From Trujillonella endophytica (GTDB lineage: Bacteria > Actinomycetota > Actinomycetes > Mycobacteriales > Geodermatophilaceae): a stretch of 64,000 bases of DNA. A program made the position numbers and the translations under genes. Below, piece by piece: positions 1-7,711 of this stretch. The stretch covers positions 62,001-126,000 of the forward strand of contig NZ_JABGCI010000004.1 in assembly GCF_019799905.1 (NCBI RefSeq). The letters run 5' to 3'. The notes under the pieces are model-generated. The model was given only the letters and a program-made list of their open reading frames with translations, searched no databases and was not told the DNA's origin. Each line of letters begins with the position of its first letter. Position 1 is the stretch's first letter.

Positions 1-1
1 G

Positions 2-40
2 CAGGAGCGGCAGGCGGTCCACTCCGACGACGCCGAGTGA
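2..40 (+). CDS. C-terminal end of an unidentified protein (partial)
   Basis: An open frame enters from the left edge and ends at a TGA at 38-40, giving the last twelve residues QERQAVHSDDAE. A strong hairpin follows within ten bases of the stop, as expected behind a real gene. Too little is visible to name a family. Confidence 0.4.
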   Translation, partial: QERQAVHSDDAE

Positions 41-49
41 CCGTCCGGC

Positions 50-78
50 GGCGCCCGCCCGCACCCCGGGCGGGCGCC
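50..78. terminator. Bidirectional hairpin terminator
   Basis: The 11-bp arm GGCGCCCGCCC (50-60) pairs perfectly with GGGCGGGCGCC (68-78) around a 7-nt loop. It lies between the partial gene on the plus strand and the convergent MFS gene, so it can serve both. There is no U-run, as is common for actinobacterial terminators. Confidence 0.7.
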
Positions 79-82
79 GCCG

Positions 83-1363
83 TCACCGCGGGGTGAGCGC
101 CCGGGTGCGGCCCAGGACGACGGTCAGCACCACCGCGGCGGCGCTCGTCCCACCGGCCAGCCACACGACCGCCGGCCAGCCGCCCGTGGCCCACGCCCGC
201 CCCGCCACCGTGCCCCCCACGGACGAGCCGACGTAGTACCAGAACGAGTACAGCGAGGCGGCCTGGCCGACCGCCCGCCCGCCGTACGCCGCCCGCGTGG
301 CCACCCACGAGCTGGCCACCCCGTGCGCGGCGAAGAACCCCGCCGTCAGCACGCACAGACCGACGACGAACAGCCCCAGCGGCGCCGCCAGCGTCAGCAG
401 CACCCCGGCGAGCATCACGACCGCGGCCGGCGGCACGACCAGCCGCGGGCTCCACCGGCCGGCCAGCGCGCCCGCCGCCGGGGAGCTGATCGAGCCGAGC
501 AGGTAGGCGAGGAACACCAGCCCGGCGATCGAGGGCGCGAGCGCGTACGGCGGGTCCTCCAGCCGGAACGTCGCCGCGTTGTAGACGGCCACGAAGCCGC
601 CCATGAGCAGTGCCGCCACCGCGTACAGGCCCACCAGCACCGGGTCGGTGAACGCGGCCGCCAGCTGCCGGACCAGCCGCCCCGTGCGCGGGACCGGCCG
701 GAACCGGCGCGACGGCGGGAGCAGCACCCACACCGCCACGGCGCAGACCGCCGAGAGGGCCGCGATCCCGGCCATCGTCGTCCGCCAGCCGCCGAGGTCC
801 GCGAGGAACCCGCCCAGCACCCGCCCCGACAGCCCGCCGATCGCGGTGCCGCCGACGTACAGGCCGATGGCGCGCGAGGACACCGACGGGTGCAGCTCCT
901 CCCGCAGGTAGGCCACGCCGACGGCGGGGAGCCCGGCCAGCGCGAACCCCTGCAGGGTCCGGACGACGAGCAGCAGCTCCCAGGTGGGGACGACGGCCAG
1001 GAGCGCCGCGAGCAGCACCGAGACGGCCAGGCTGGTGCGCAGGATGGCCGTGCGGCCCCGCCGGTCGGACACCGGCCCGAGCACGAGCAGGCCCAGGGCC
1101 AGCCCCGCCGTCGCCACCGAGACGGCCAGGGTGGCCGCGCCGGGCCCCACCCCGAACGACCGGGTCAGCTCGGGCAGCAGCACCTGAGGCTCGTAGAGCA
1201 GGGCGAAGACCGCCAGGCCGGCGAGGAAGACGGCGAGCGAGGCCCGGCGCAGGCCGGGCGACCCCGCCCGGTGGCCCTCCGGGAGCGCGTCGTCGGGGGG
1301 CCCGGCCAGCTCCGGCGCCGCCCCGGGGCGGGGTGCGGACGCGGCGGAGGGCACGCCGACCAT
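83..1363 (-). CDS. MFS transporter, YnfM/AraJ-like
   Basis: This 426-residue membrane protein has about twelve hydrophobic segments after a Pro/Ala-rich cytoplasmic N-terminus of some 40 residues. A motif-A-like loop, GPVSDRRGRTAI, follows the second transmembrane segment and marks the major facilitator superfamily. The first helix (YEPQVLLPELTRSFGV) resembles YnfM/AraJ-type drug or sugar efflux proteins. The substrate cannot be read from the sequence. The gene is monocistronic: a strong hairpin lies just beyond its stop and a divergent gene starts 39 bp upstream. Family is secure from motif and topology; the exporter role is inference. Confidence 0.85.
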   Translation of the reverse strand: MVGVPSAASAPRPGAAPELAGPPDDALPEGHRAGSPGLRRASLAVFLAGLAVFALLYEPQVLLPELTRSFGVGPGAATLAVSVATAGLALGLLVLGPVSDRRGRTAILRTSLAVSVLLAALLAVVPTWELLLVVRTLQGFALAGLPAVGVAYLREELHPSVSSRAIGLYVGGTAIGGLSGRVLGGFLADLGGWRTTMAGIAALSAVCAVAVWVLLPPSRRFRPVPRTGRLVRQLAAAFTDPVLVGLYAVAALLMGGFVAVYNAATFRLEDPPYALAPSIAGLVFLAYLLGSISSPAAGALAGRWSPRLVVPPAAVVMLAGVLLTLAAPLGLFVVGLCVLTAGFFAAHGVASSWVATRAAYGGRAVGQAASLYSFWYYVGSSVGGTVAGRAWATGGWPAVVWLAGGTSAAAVVLTVVLGRTRALTPR

Positions 1364-1401
1364 CGTCCTCCCCCGGCTCCCCCGCCTGGTTGGCTGGACG
1401 G

Positions 1402-1857
1402 GTGAGCCGCCTCTCCCCGACGGACGTCGCCTGCTGGGTGGTCAAGAGCAGCCGGCTGCCCGAGGAGGTCGCGCCCGGCTGGGCGCCCGGCCAGGCGCGG
1501 CGCCTGACCCGCTGCCTGCGCCGGTCCTACCGGCTGGACCTCATGCGGCCGGGCCACCCCTGCCTGCTGTGGGTCAGCGGCCGGACGGCGCCGGGGGTCC
1601 ACGCCGTCGGTGTGCTGGCCGGCGAGCCGGCCGAGGGCGGCGGCGGTCCCGAGGTCGTGCTCGACCTGGACCTGCTGGCCGACCCGGTCCCCCGGGCCGA
1701 GCTGCTGGCCGATCCGGTCGCGGCAGGCGCCGAGGTGCTGCGGATGCCGGCCGGCAGCAACCCGTCGTGGCTGTCGGCGGAGCAGTTCGCCGTCGTCCGG
1801 GCGCGGGTGGCGGCCCCGCCGGGCTCCCAGGACCGGCTGGGACCATGGCTGCCGTGA
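1402..1857 (+). CDS. EVE-domain-like small protein
   Basis: A 151-residue cytoplasmic protein starting at GTG 1402; the frame is open further upstream, but the family-like sequence begins right after this GTG. It carries CWVVKSS near the N-terminus, a middle stretch CLRRSYRLDLMRPGHPCLLW and a C-terminal NPSWLSAEQFAVV. The pattern (aromatic beta-strand, RxxLxxMxxGD-like turn, W-L-[ST]-xEQ near the end) resembles EVE/YTH-like PUA-fold domains, which in other proteins read modified bases. The match is by eye and loose. The stop overlaps the next start by 13 bp, so the two genes are probably coupled. Confidence 0.55.
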   Translation: MSRLSPTDVACWVVKSSRLPEEVAPGWAPGQARRLTRCLRRSYRLDLMRPGHPCLLWVSGRTAPGVHAVGVLAGEPAEGGGGPEVVLDLDLLADPVPRAELLADPVAAGAEVLRMPAGSNPSWLSAEQFAVVRARVAAPPGSQDRLGPWLP

Positions 1858-2699
1858 CCCCCACCCGGCTATGCGTCGGCACCCTCCTCTGGCTGCTGAC
1901 CCTCCAGTTCTTCGTGGTCGAGACCGTCGTCCAGGCGCAGTACGAGCTGGACTACTCCCGGGTGGACGACGTCATCAGCCTGCTCGGCGCCTCCGTCTCG
2001 CGCGGCCAGCTGCTGATGAACGCCTCGTTCGTCGTGCAGGGCCTGCTCATCCTCGGCGGCCTGGTGCTGCTGCGGCCGGCGCTGGTCGGACGCGGGGCGC
2101 AGGTGGCCACCGCCATGCTGGCGGCCGCCGCCCTGGGCGTGGTCCTCGTCGGGCTGTTCCCCCTCGGCGACCAGGACACCGGGCACCGGTTCGGCGCGTT
2201 CCTCTACTTCGTCGGCAGCGGCATCGGGCTGATCGGGCTGGCCTACTCCGTCCGCCCCCGGTCGGAGGCGCTGGGGACGGTCCTCGCCCTGCTCGGCCTG
2301 TTCACCACCGCGATGACCGTCTTCTCCCTCGCCGGCGTCACGAACATCCTGGGTGAGGGCGGCACGGAGCGGGCCGCGGCGTACCCGCTGCCGCTGGGGC
2401 TCGCCCTCACCGCCGTGAGCCTCGTCCGGCTGGTGAACCGCCCCCTCCCCTCGGTCGGTGACGGTGCGCGTCCCGACCGGCGCGCGCTCAGGGAGCAGGA
2501 GCGCGCCGAGCGCGCCCGCCGGGCCCGGGAGCGCGACGAGGCGCTGGAGGCCGCGGCCCGCCCGGCCGGCGAGCGCCGCACCGACGACGGTCCCGCCAGG
2601 GTGCGGACCGGTGCGGGGTCCGCCGACGTCCCCGAGGACGACGACGACTTCGATCCCGACGACCCGTGGGCGACGCCGAAGCGGCAGCGCGAGGCCTGA
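1845..2699 (+). CDS. DUF998-family membrane protein
   Basis: A 284-residue integral membrane protein starting at ATG 1845, inside the end of the preceding gene. Six hydrophobic segments occupy roughly residues 7-195. The motifs LLMNASFVVQGLLIL and FPLGDQDTGHRFGAFLYFVGSG match the usual DUF998 layout. From about residue 205 a charged cytoplasmic tail follows, rich in Arg/Glu (RALREQERAERARRARERDE) and then in Asp, ending DDDDFDPDDPWATPKRQREA. The tail is longer than in typical DUF998 proteins. Function is unknown for the family. The short overlap with the EVE-like gene suggests one transcript. Confidence 0.7.
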   Translation: MAAVTPTRLCVGTLLWLLTLQFFVVETVVQAQYELDYSRVDDVISLLGASVSRGQLLMNASFVVQGLLILGGLVLLRPALVGRGAQVATAMLAAAALGVVLVGLFPLGDQDTGHRFGAFLYFVGSGIGLIGLAYSVRPRSEALGTVLALLGLFTTAMTVFSLAGVTNILGEGGTERAAAYPLPLGLALTAVSLVRLVNRPLPSVGDGARPDRRALREQERAERARRARERDEALEAAARPAGERRTDDGPARVRTGAGSADVPEDDDDFDPDDPWATPKRQREA

Positions 2700-2750
2700 T
2701 CCCCGGCGGGCCGGTCGCGCCCGGCCCCGCCCCGGCCCGAGGATGGGGCC

Positions 2751-3209
2751 ATGAGCGCCGACGAGTCCGCCGCGACGATGCACGTCATCCCCGTCGACGA
2801 GTGCTACCGCCTGCTCGGCACGCACGAGATCGGGCGGCTGGGGGTCAACGCCGAGCACTTCCCGATGATCGTGCCGGTCAACTACGCGATGGACGGCACG
2901 ACCGTCGTCATCCGCACCCAGCCCGGGAGCAAGCTCGTCGCCGCCCAGCACGCCAACGTCGCCTTCGAGGTCGACGAGGTCGACCGCCGGACCCGCAGCG
3001 GCTGGAGCGTCCTGGTCCGGGCGCTCGCCGAGGAGGTCGGCGAGGAGCACCGCGCCGAGCTGGTCGCCCGCACCCACGCGACCGGTGTGCAGCCCTGGGC
3101 GCCCGGGGAGCACGGGCACTGGCTGCGGCTGATCCCGCAGGAGGTCTCCGGACGGCGGATCGTGCCCGGCGAGCTGCCGCCCGCGGTGGACCCGCGCGCC
3201 TACCTCTGA
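2751..3209 (+). CDS. Pyridoxamine 5'-phosphate oxidase family flavin-binding protein
   Basis: A 152-residue split-barrel protein. The signature region HEIGRLGVN followed by FPMIVPVNYAMDGTTVVIRTQPGSKL is the start of the Pyridox_ox_2 (nitroimidazole-resistance-like) fold that binds FMN or F420. The strand VAFEVDEVDRRTRSGWSVLVRA follows, then the family's RxVPGELPP-like end. Length is typical. It is preceded by 51 bp of noncoding DNA and followed by a convergent transporter gene. Physiological substrate is not predictable. Confidence 0.8.
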   Translation: MSADESAATMHVIPVDECYRLLGTHEIGRLGVNAEHFPMIVPVNYAMDGTTVVIRTQPGSKLVAAQHANVAFEVDEVDRRTRSGWSVLVRALAEEVGEEHRAELVARTHATGVQPWAPGEHGHWLRLIPQEVSGRRIVPGELPPAVDPRAYL

Positions 3210-3249
3210 CGGGAGCCCGTGACGCTCGTGTCCCTGCGCCGGGGGCCCG

Positions 3250-4185
3250 TCAGGCCGTCGCGCCGGCCTCTTGCGGCACGTCCACGGGACGCCGGTCGCG
3301 GCGCCGGGAGACCGCCACCCCGGCCAGGCACACCACCCCGCCGACGACGGCGAGCACCGGCGGCACCTCGTCCAGCAGGAGCCAGGCGAACAGGATGACC
3401 AGCGGGGGCACGAGGTAGGTCGTCACGCCCAGCCGGCCGGCGTCGGTGCGGGCCAGCGCGTAGGCCCAGGTGCTGAACGCGATCGCCGTCGGCACCGCGC
3501 CCAGGTAGACCATGCCGAGCACCGACGACAGCGGCGCGTCGGCCACGTCACCGGCGAGCACCCCGGCCCACGGCAGGCAGCACACCGCCCCGACCGCGCA
3601 GGCGCTCAGCGTGACCTGCAGGGCCGGCAGCCGGCGCAGCACCACCTTCTGCGCCACCACACCGATCGCGTAGCCGACCGCGGCGACCAGGCAGAAGACG
3701 ACGCCCACCACGTCGGCGTCCCCGCCGCTGGTGGACAGGCCGATGAGCAGCACCCCCGCGAAGGCGACCGCGATGCCGGCCACGAGCCAGCGCGGGAACC
3801 CCTCGCCGAGCCACAGCCCGGCGAAGACGGCGATGAGGATCGGCCCGACGTTGGCCAGCAGCGACGTCGTCCCGGCGTCCAGGTGCTGCTCGGCGGCGTT
3901 GAGCGCGACGTTGTAGGCGGCGAACCAGCCCACCCCGCAGACGGCGAGCAGCGCCCACTCCCGGCGGGTCGGCGCCACCCACCCGCGGCCGATGGCCAGC
4001 ACGGCGAGGACGGCCGTGCCCACCAGGAGCCGGCCCAGCGCCAGCGCGCCCGGGGAGAGGTCCTCCCCCACCGCCCGGATGCCCACGAAGGCCGACGCCC
4101 AGGCGAACACGGTCACGACGACGGCGGCGGGCACCAGGAACGCGCGGGCGGACGGCGCCGCGGAGGTCTGCACGACCCCGGACAC
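3250..4185 (-). CDS. EamA/DMT-family transporter
   Basis: A 311-residue protein with about ten hydrophobic helices in two repeats of five, the hallmark of the drug/metabolite transporter superfamily. The first repeat holds AWASAFVGIRAVGEDLSPGALALGRLL, the second AVGYAIGVVAQKVVLRRLPALQVTLSA; each resembles an EamA unit. It likely exports or imports small metabolites across the plasma membrane; the substrate is unknown. The start is GTG at 4185. It is the second gene behind the short-chain dehydrogenase on the same strand, separated by 60 bp. Confidence 0.85.
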   Translation of the reverse strand: MSGVVQTSAAPSARAFLVPAAVVVTVFAWASAFVGIRAVGEDLSPGALALGRLLVGTAVLAVLAIGRGWVAPTRREWALLAVCGVGWFAAYNVALNAAEQHLDAGTTSLLANVGPILIAVFAGLWLGEGFPRWLVAGIAVAFAGVLLIGLSTSGGDADVVGVVFCLVAAVGYAIGVVAQKVVLRRLPALQVTLSACAVGAVCCLPWAGVLAGDVADAPLSSVLGMVYLGAVPTAIAFSTWAYALARTDAGRLGVTTYLVPPLVILFAWLLLDEVPPVLAVVGGVVCLAGVAVSRRRDRRPVDVPQEAGATA

Positions 4186-4245
4186 TAGAAGGACCGCGTC
4201 CTCCTCATCCCTCGCACGCTCGGGACGAGCCTCTGGCCGGGGGCG

Positions 4246-4992
4246 TCAGTCCCTGAGGTGGGCGGTGTACGTGCGCTGCCCGCGCTCGCCGGAGGCCGGG
4301 AGCGCCGCGCCGTCCCGGAAGGCGGAGCTGAGCCGCCCGGGGAACGGCGTGGAGACGACGTGCGTGCCGGACTCGCGGGCCGCCGCCCAGGCGCGCGCGA
4401 TGTCGGCGACCGCCAGCTCCTCCGGCCCGCCGAACTCGAGCACCTCATCCCCGGCCGGCGCCTGCCGGGCGACCCGCGCGAGGTACGCCGCCGCGTCGCG
4501 GACGTCGACCGGCTGGGCGCGCCAGCCCATCGGCACCGGCAGCACCGGTCCCTTGCGCGCGGTCGCGAGCAGCTCGTCGACGAACCCGTGGAACTGGGTG
4601 ACCCGCACGATCGTCACCGGCAGCCCGGAGGCCAGCAGCACCTGCTCGGCGGCGTACTTGGCCCGGTAGTAGGAGTACGGGATCCGGTCGACGCCCACGA
4701 TCGACACGTACACCAGGTGCTGCAGCCGGCCGCGGTCGACGGCCTGCACCAGCCGGCGGGTCCCGGCGACGTCGACCTCCCACGCCCGCCGCGGATCGCT
4801 GGCCGCGTGCACCACCAGCTCGGCCCCGGCCACGGCCTGGGCGAGGTCGGAGCCGGTGGCGAGGTCGCCCCGGACGCCGCCGGGGCCCGTGCCGCGGCGG
4901 GACATCTGCCGCAGCCGATCGCCGTCGCGCTGCAGCGCCTGCACCAGGGAGGGGCCGAGCCGTCCGGAGGCCCCGGTCACGAGAAGGTCCAC
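4246..4992 (-). CDS. NAD(P)-binding atypical short-chain dehydrogenase (NmrA/SDR-a type)
   Basis: A 248-residue Rossmann protein. The N-terminal LLVTGASGRLGPSLVQAL is the dinucleotide-binding motif of atypical SDRs. VVHAASDP and DVAGTRRLVQAV follow, then YYRAKYAAEQVL, which holds the YxxxK pair (two Tyr candidates). The C-terminal half (PVDVRDAAAYLARVA) is the substrate side typical of NmrA-like and complex-I-assembly-like SDRs. The start is GTG. It is transcribed away from the HTH-MurA gene, so its upstream region includes the palindrome at 5045-5070 and it could share that control. Confidence 0.8.
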   Translation of the reverse strand: MDLLVTGASGRLGPSLVQALQRDGDRLRQMSRRGTGPGGVRGDLATGSDLAQAVAGAELVVHAASDPRRAWEVDVAGTRRLVQAVDRGRLQHLVYVSIVGVDRIPYSYYRAKYAAEQVLLASGLPVTIVRVTQFHGFVDELLATARKGPVLPVPMGWRAQPVDVRDAAAYLARVARQAPAGDEVLEFGGPEELAVADIARAWAAARESGTHVVSTPFPGRLSSAFRDGAALPASGERGQRTYTAHLRD

Positions 4993-5044
4993 GCCGTCCA
5001 GTCTGGCGGGACCGGTCCGTCATCGGTACCGGCGCGGCGCCGCG

Positions 5045-5070
5045 ACGCTATCTCACATGCGAGATAGCGT
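5045..5070. promoter_or_regulatory. 26-bp palindromic operator overlapping the HTH-MurA promoter
   Basis: ACGCTATCTC (5045-5054) is the exact reverse complement of GAGATAGCGT (5061-5070). The six central bases ACATGC add a CATG core, leaving one mismatched pair in 26 bp. The right half contains TAGCGT (5065-5070), a TAnnnT -10 placed 8 bases before the GTG start at 5079, so the transcript would be leaderless or nearly so. Palindromes over a -10 next to an XRE-domain gene are classic self-operators; binding by the adjacent protein is inference. Confidence 0.75.
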
Positions 5071-5078
5071 GACCCACC

Positions 5079-6623
5079 GTGACGGTCACCGAACTGCCCC
5101 TCGACACCGCGATGCAGAGGGTGGGCTCGCTCGTCCGCGATGCGCGCCAGCACCGCGGGCTCACCCAGGCCCAGCTCGCCGAGCGCCTCGGCACCAGCCA
5201 GAGCGCCATCGCCCGCATCGAGCAGGGCGGGCAGAACCTCACCCTCGAGCTGCTGGGCCGCCTCTCCGAGGCGCTCGACAGCGAGCTCATCACCCTCGGC
5301 CCCACCGGACCCACCCACCTGCGGGTCACCGGCGGGACGCCCCTGCAGGGCAGCGTCACCGTGAAGTCGTCGAAGAACGCCGCGGTCGCCCTGCTCTGCG
5401 CCGCGCTGCTCAACCGCGGCCGGACCACCCTGCGCAACGTCGCCCGCATCGTCGAGGTCGAGCGCATCCTCGACGTGCTGCGCTCCATCGGCGTCTCCGC
5501 CGTGTGGGACGCCGACGGCCACGACCTCACCCTCGTCGTCCCCGACGAGCTCGACCTCGCCGGCATCGACGCCGACGCCGCCCGCCGGACCCGCAGCATC
5601 ATCATGTTCCTCGGCCCGCTGCTGCACCGCGCCGACAGCTTCCGCCTGCCCTACGCCGGGGGCTGCGACCTCGGCACCCGCACCGTGGAGCCGCACATGA
5701 TCGCGCTGCGCCGCTTCGGCCTGCAGGTGGAGGCGCACGCCGGCGAGTACCAGGCGACCGTCGCGCCCCCGACCACCGCCGACCGCACCATCGTGCTGAC
5801 CGAGCGCGGCGACACCGTCACCGAGAACGCGCTGCTGGCCGCCGCCCGCACCGACGGCACGACGACCATCCGCAACGCCAGCTCCAACTACATGGTCCAG
5901 GACCTGGTCCTGTACCTGCAGCTGCTCGGTGTCCACATCGAGGGCCTGGGGACGACGACGCTGGTCGTCCACGGCCGGCCGGTGCTCGACACCGACGTCG
6001 ACTACACGATCAGCGAGGACCCGGTGGAGGCGATGAGCCTGCTCACCGCCGGCATCGTCACCCGCTCGGAGCTGACCGTGTGCCGCGCGCCGGTCGAGTT
6101 CCTCGAGATCGAGCTCGCCGTCCTCTCCGAGATGGGGCTGCGCTACTCGCTCTCGCCGGAGTACCGGGCGGCCAACGGCCACACCCGGCTGGCCGACATC
6201 ACCCTCGAGCCCTCGGACCTGCAGGCGCCGATCGACAAGATCCACCCGATGCCGTTCCCCGGCCTCAACATCGACCACCTGCCGTTCTTCGCGGTGATCG
6301 CCGCGGCCGCCACCGGCTCGACGCTCATCCACGACTGGGTCTACGACAACCGCGCCATCCACCTGTCGGACCTCACCCGCCTGGGCGCCGACGTCCGGCT
6401 GCTCGACCCGCACCGGGTGCTCGTCACCGGCCCGACCCGCTGGCGCGCCGCGGAGGTCGTGTGCCCGCCGGCGCTGCGGCCGGCGGTCTGCCTCCTGCTC
6501 GGCATGCTCGCGTCGAAGGGGACGTCGGTGCTGCGCAACGTCGACATCATCGCCCGGGGCTACGAGCACCTCTACGAGCGGCTGGTCGAGATGGGCGCCT
6601 CGATCGAGGTCTTCCACGACTAG
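5079..6623 (+). CDS. XRE HTH domain fused to MurA-like UDP-GlcNAc 1-carboxyvinyltransferase
   Basis: A 514-residue two-domain protein. Residues about 13-68 form an XRE/Cro helix-turn-helix (LTQAQLAERLGTSQSAIARIEQG). From residue 79 on, an EPSP-synthase/MurA fold follows. MurA catalytic positions are kept: Lys99 in SSKNAA, Cys196 in GGCDLGTRTV (E. coli Cys115), Arg201, Asp399 and Arg467 (E. coli Asp305 and Arg397). MurA transfers enolpyruvate from PEP to UDP-GlcNAc at the first step of peptidoglycan synthesis. Similar fusions exist in actinobacteria beside a canonical murA. No ribosome site precedes GTG 5079, and a palindrome overlaps the promoter. It may be an enzyme-regulator or a ligand-sensing repressor. 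Confidence 0.88.
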   Translation: MTVTELPLDTAMQRVGSLVRDARQHRGLTQAQLAERLGTSQSAIARIEQGGQNLTLELLGRLSEALDSELITLGPTGPTHLRVTGGTPLQGSVTVKSSKNAAVALLCAALLNRGRTTLRNVARIVEVERILDVLRSIGVSAVWDADGHDLTLVVPDELDLAGIDADAARRTRSIIMFLGPLLHRADSFRLPYAGGCDLGTRTVEPHMIALRRFGLQVEAHAGEYQATVAPPTTADRTIVLTERGDTVTENALLAAARTDGTTTIRNASSNYMVQDLVLYLQLLGVHIEGLGTTTLVVHGRPVLDTDVDYTISEDPVEAMSLLTAGIVTRSELTVCRAPVEFLEIELAVLSEMGLRYSLSPEYRAANGHTRLADITLEPSDLQAPIDKIHPMPFPGLNIDHLPFFAVIAAAATGSTLIHDWVYDNRAIHLSDLTRLGADVRLLDPHRVLVTGPTRWRAAEVVCPPALRPAVCLLLGMLASKGTSVLRNVDIIARGYEHLYERLVEMGASIEVFHD

Positions 6624-6630
6624 TCGTACC

Positions 6631-6693
6631 CGACGAGATCTGCACAGTGGTCGCCATCAGAGCCTGATGGTGACCACTGTGCAGATCTCGTCG
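6631..6693. repeat. Long palindromic intergenic repeat, family 1, copy 1
   Basis: A 29-base arm (6631-6659, beginning CGACGAGATCTGCACAGTGG) pairs with 6665-6693 around a 5-base loop, with a single G-T wobble. It begins 8 bases after the stop of the HTH-MurA gene, so it can act as its terminator. The same sequence recurs at 62084-62150 behind aspS, which makes it a dispersed element rather than a private terminator. Confidence 0.85.
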
Positions 6694-6716
6694 CGCCCGG
6701 CCCTACGGTCGGGACC

Positions 6717-7711
6717 GTGCGGGACCTGGCGGGGCTGCCGACGGCGCACCTGCACGTGCACCTGGAGAGCACCGTCCGGCCCGGGACGCTGACCGAGCTC
6801 GCCGACGCGGCGGGGTCGAGCTGCCCCCACCACCCCGGAGCTACGACGGGTTCGCCGCCGTCGACGGCGCCGTCCGCGACTGCCTGCGCCGGCCGGAGGA
6901 CTTCGCCCGGATCGCGCGCGAGTTCTGCGCCGACCAGGCGGCGCAGGGCGTCCGCTGGGCAGAGGTGACGTTCACGGCGGCGGCGCACGGCGAGCGGCTC
7001 GGGGACCCCGAGACGCCGCTCGCCGCGGTCCTCGACGGCCTGGCGCAGGGGCAGGCCGACTCCGGGGTCGAGGTCCGGCTGGTCCTGGACCACCCGCGGC
7101 GCCGCTCCGTGGCGCGCTTCCGCACCACGCTCGACCTCGCGCGGCGGTACGCCGGTCAGGGCGTGGTCGCGATCGGCTTCGCCGGCGCGGAGGAGCACCC
7201 GCTGGCGCCCTTCCCGGAGGTCGTCGCGGCCGCGGCGGACGCCGGCGTCCACCTGGTGCACCACGCCGGGGAGACGGCCGGCCCGGACAGCGTCCGGGAG
7301 GCGCTCGGCATCGGGCGGGCCGAGCGGATCGGGCACGGCATCCGCGCGCTGGAGGACCCGGCGCTCGTCGCCGAGCTGCGCCACCGGCACGTGCCGCTGG
7401 CGGTGTGCCCGTCGTCCAACGTGGCCCTCGGCCTGGTCCCCTCGCTCGCCGCGCACCCGCTGCCGGCCCTGCTCGCCGCCGGCCTGGTGGTCACGCTGAA
7501 CACCGACGTCCCCTCGGCCACCGGCGCCACCCTCCCCGGCGAGTACGCCGCGGTGCGCGACGCGTTCGGGTGGGACGACGACGTGCTGGCCGGGCTCGCC
7601 CGCGCCGCCGTGGACGCCTCCTTCGCCCCGGCCGACACCCGCCGGCGGCTGCACGCCGGCATCGACGCGTGGCTGGCCGCGCCGCCGGGGGTCAGCCCGC
7701 CGGCAGGGTGA
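6717..7711 (+). pseudogene. add: Adenosine deaminase-family gene broken by a one-base frameshift
   Basis: The first frame starts at GTG 6717 with RDLAGLPTAHLHVHLESTVRPGTL, the HxHLE metal site of adenosine/adenine deaminases. It runs out of phase near the GGGG at 6812-6815. Adding one G there restores a frame through FAAVDGAVRDC and FCADQAAQGVRWAEVTF into the long second frame, which carries HHAGET, RIGHGI, CPSSNV and LNTDVPS. All key motifs are therefore present but in two frames. Either the gene is a recent pseudogene or the read is wrong in a G homopolymer. A restart at 6965 would lack the HxH metal ligands and be inactive. Confidence 0.8.

Noticed and set aside
1869..3119. A 416-codon minus-strand frame over the DUF998 and PPOX genes
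   Set aside because: Low-complexity translation with no domain; both opposite-strand genes have clear family motifs.
4186..4245. tRNA or small RNA gene between the EamA and dehydrogenase genes
   Set aside because: No cloverleaf, CCA end or convincing stem could be drawn in these 60 bp.
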